Source: Burkholderiaceae bacterium (GTDB lineage: Bacteria > Pseudomonadota > Gammaproteobacteria > Burkholderiales > Burkholderiaceae_C). Taken from it: a stretch of DNA of 64,000 nt. Under the pieces are notes generated by a model that saw only the letters and a list, made by a program, of their open reading frames with translations, was not told where the DNA came from and did not search any database. A program made the translations under genes and the position numbers. The stretch is taken from the NCBI GenBank assembly GCA_019745555.1, contig JAIESX010000001.1, forward strand, positions 1-64,000, in the 5' to 3' direction. The stretch's first letter is position 1. Each line of letters starts with the position of its first letter. This document shows positions 63,317-64,000 of the stretch, piece by piece.

Positions 63317-63859
63317 TCAAGCGGAACCAATTCCGACAAAGTCCGGGCCGCCGTACTCCTGCAGAACACGGTAACGGGCTTCGGGTTGGCCCGTGGATTC
63401 CATCAGCACATAGGAGCGCACAGGCCAGTCACAGGCCGGGGCGGCTCCGAATTGCGCCTGGGCGGCACGGCGCGCCAGGGTCAGGTGCGGATGGTAGGAC
63501 CGCGCATCGGTGCGCAGACCCAGCCCACGCAGGCGCGAGCCGAGCGCATCGTGCAGCGCCCGCAGGGCCGGCGGCAAGCTACGGGGTAGGAGCACCGCCA
63601 GGCCATGCGGCCAGGCCGCGGGCTCCCCCAGATGCAGGGTGAAGGGTGTCAGGGACAGCGCCAGCCCCGCACGCAGCGCCGGCAGCCGATCGTGCGGCAC
63701 GGCACCGATGAAGTGCAGGGTCAGATGCCAGTCGGCCGGCGCATAGACCGTCGCCCCGGCAGGCCAGCGACAGGCCGCGACATGGTCGGCCAGCGCCGCG
63801 CGCACCGCGGCCGGGGGCAGCAGGGCCAGAAAAAGCCGCGCTGTCCCGTCACTGCTCAT
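63317..63859 (-). CDS. thpR: RNA 2',3'-cyclic phosphodiesterase (2'-5' RNA ligase family)
   Basis: A 180-residue 2H phosphoesterase. The two H-x-T/S-x motifs read HLTLHFIG (about residue 45) and HPHLTLAR (about 123), at the spacing of the 2'-5' RNA ligase (LigT/ThpR) family. RLFLALLPP at the N-terminus is typical. Biochemically such proteins open 2',3'-cyclic phosphates; cellular role is poorly known. It is 41 bases upstream of the MarR gene on the same strand and 23 bases after another gene's stop. Confidence 0.9.
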   Translation of the reverse strand: MSSDGTARLFLALLPPAAVRAALADHVAACRWPAGATVYAPADWHLTLHFIGAVPHDRLPALRAGLALSLTPFTLHLGEPAAWPHGLAVLLPRSLPPALRALHDALGSRLRGLGLRTDARSYHPHLTLARRAAQAQFGAAPACDWPVRSYVLMESTGQPEARYRVLQEYGGPDFVGIGSA

Positions 63860-63882
63860 CCTTTGCCCTCACGACCCCTTTG

Positions 63883-64000
63883 TCAGCGCGGCTCGCTGAG
63901 CTGGCCCTGCTGCGGCACGGGCGGTGCCAGTGGCCCGGCCGGCTGCGGTGCCTCACGCACCTCGCGGATGCCACTGACGAAATACTCGGTTTCACCGAAA
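63883..64000 (-). CDS. C-terminal end of an unidentified gene
   Basis: The last 38 or so codons of a minus-strand gene cut by the window edge, ending at the TGA at 63883-63885. The visible protein reads EYFVSGIREVREAPQPA and then a Pro/Gln/Ala-rich tail to LSEPR. Too little is visible to assign a family. It is 23 bases upstream of thpR, so the two may be cotranscribed. Confidence 0.55.
   Translation of the reverse strand, partial: FGETEYFVSGIREVREAPQPAGPLAPPVPQQGQLSEPR

Overview
The window is a chromosomal segment of a high-GC betaproteobacterium, most likely a member of the Burkholderiales close to Comamonadaceae. This is inferred from gene content and order: two orphan Bug-type (tripartite tricarboxylate) solute receptors, hpf-ptsN-hprK, a divergent fur/bamE pair followed by dapB-leuS-lptE-holA-proA, CaiB/acyl-CoA dehydrogenase/MaoC-like catabolic operons, and VanAB with a MarR regulator. 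I see no rRNA, tRNA, CRISPR array, transposase or phage gene.

Layout. 1-460: the 3' part of an unidentified gene of much lower GC (about 47 % by hand count of the first 420 bases), meeting a sirtuin end to end. 460-6330: sirtuin, malate synthase G with an L-2-haloacid dehalogenase, a divergent LysR gene, a hotdog thioesterase and a small membrane protein. 6400-14430: a PF10118-like hydrolase, then a catabolic unit (Bug receptor, MmgE/PrpD, CaiB-type CoA transferase, acyl-CoA dehydrogenase, mesaconyl/itaconyl-CoA hydratase-like protein) and a membrane diguanylate cyclase. 14519-18990: LysR, PsiF-like protein, argS, a SPOR protein and dsbA. 18990-19617: a gene-free block of hairpins and inverted repeats. 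19618-24306: kup, gshA, proA. 24303-30456: holA, lptE, leuS, dapB, bamE, with fur divergent. 30517-32437: hprK, ptsN, hpf. 32916-39652: corA, mtnN, fadD, pntBA. 39798-46831: a Nudix gene and a TcuAB tricarballylate-type cluster with a Bug receptor, class II aldolase, hydroxyacid dehydrogenase and LysR regulator. 46884-54043: mnmA, a gamma-glutamylcyclotransferase and a five-gene efflux/stress operon (RND adaptor, RND pump, DUF2892, OsmC, CsoR/FrmR-like repressor). 54165-59041: ssb, an MFS transporter and a frameshifted uvrA. 59054-64000: RcnB-like lipoprotein, pyrF, vanBA with a MarR regulator, a 2'-5' RNA ligase family protein and the tail of one further gene.

How the genes work together. 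The dehalogenase and malate synthase G could take haloacetate carbon (via glycolate and glyoxylate) to malate. The two Bug-linked operons look like carboxylate catabolism: capture by a periplasmic receptor, then CoA activation, dehydrogenation and hydration in one, and TcuA/TcuB-type oxidation in the other. The most novel-looking system is the RND-DUF2892-OsmC operon. It ends in a CsoR/FrmR-family regulator whose sensor positions differ from copper CsoR, and it starts at a promoter with two candidate CsoR/RcnR-like operators (TACT-G-rich-AGTA) spaced two helical turns apart. The other item to check first is the two-base loss in uvrA, which either inactivates a core repair gene or is an assembly error.
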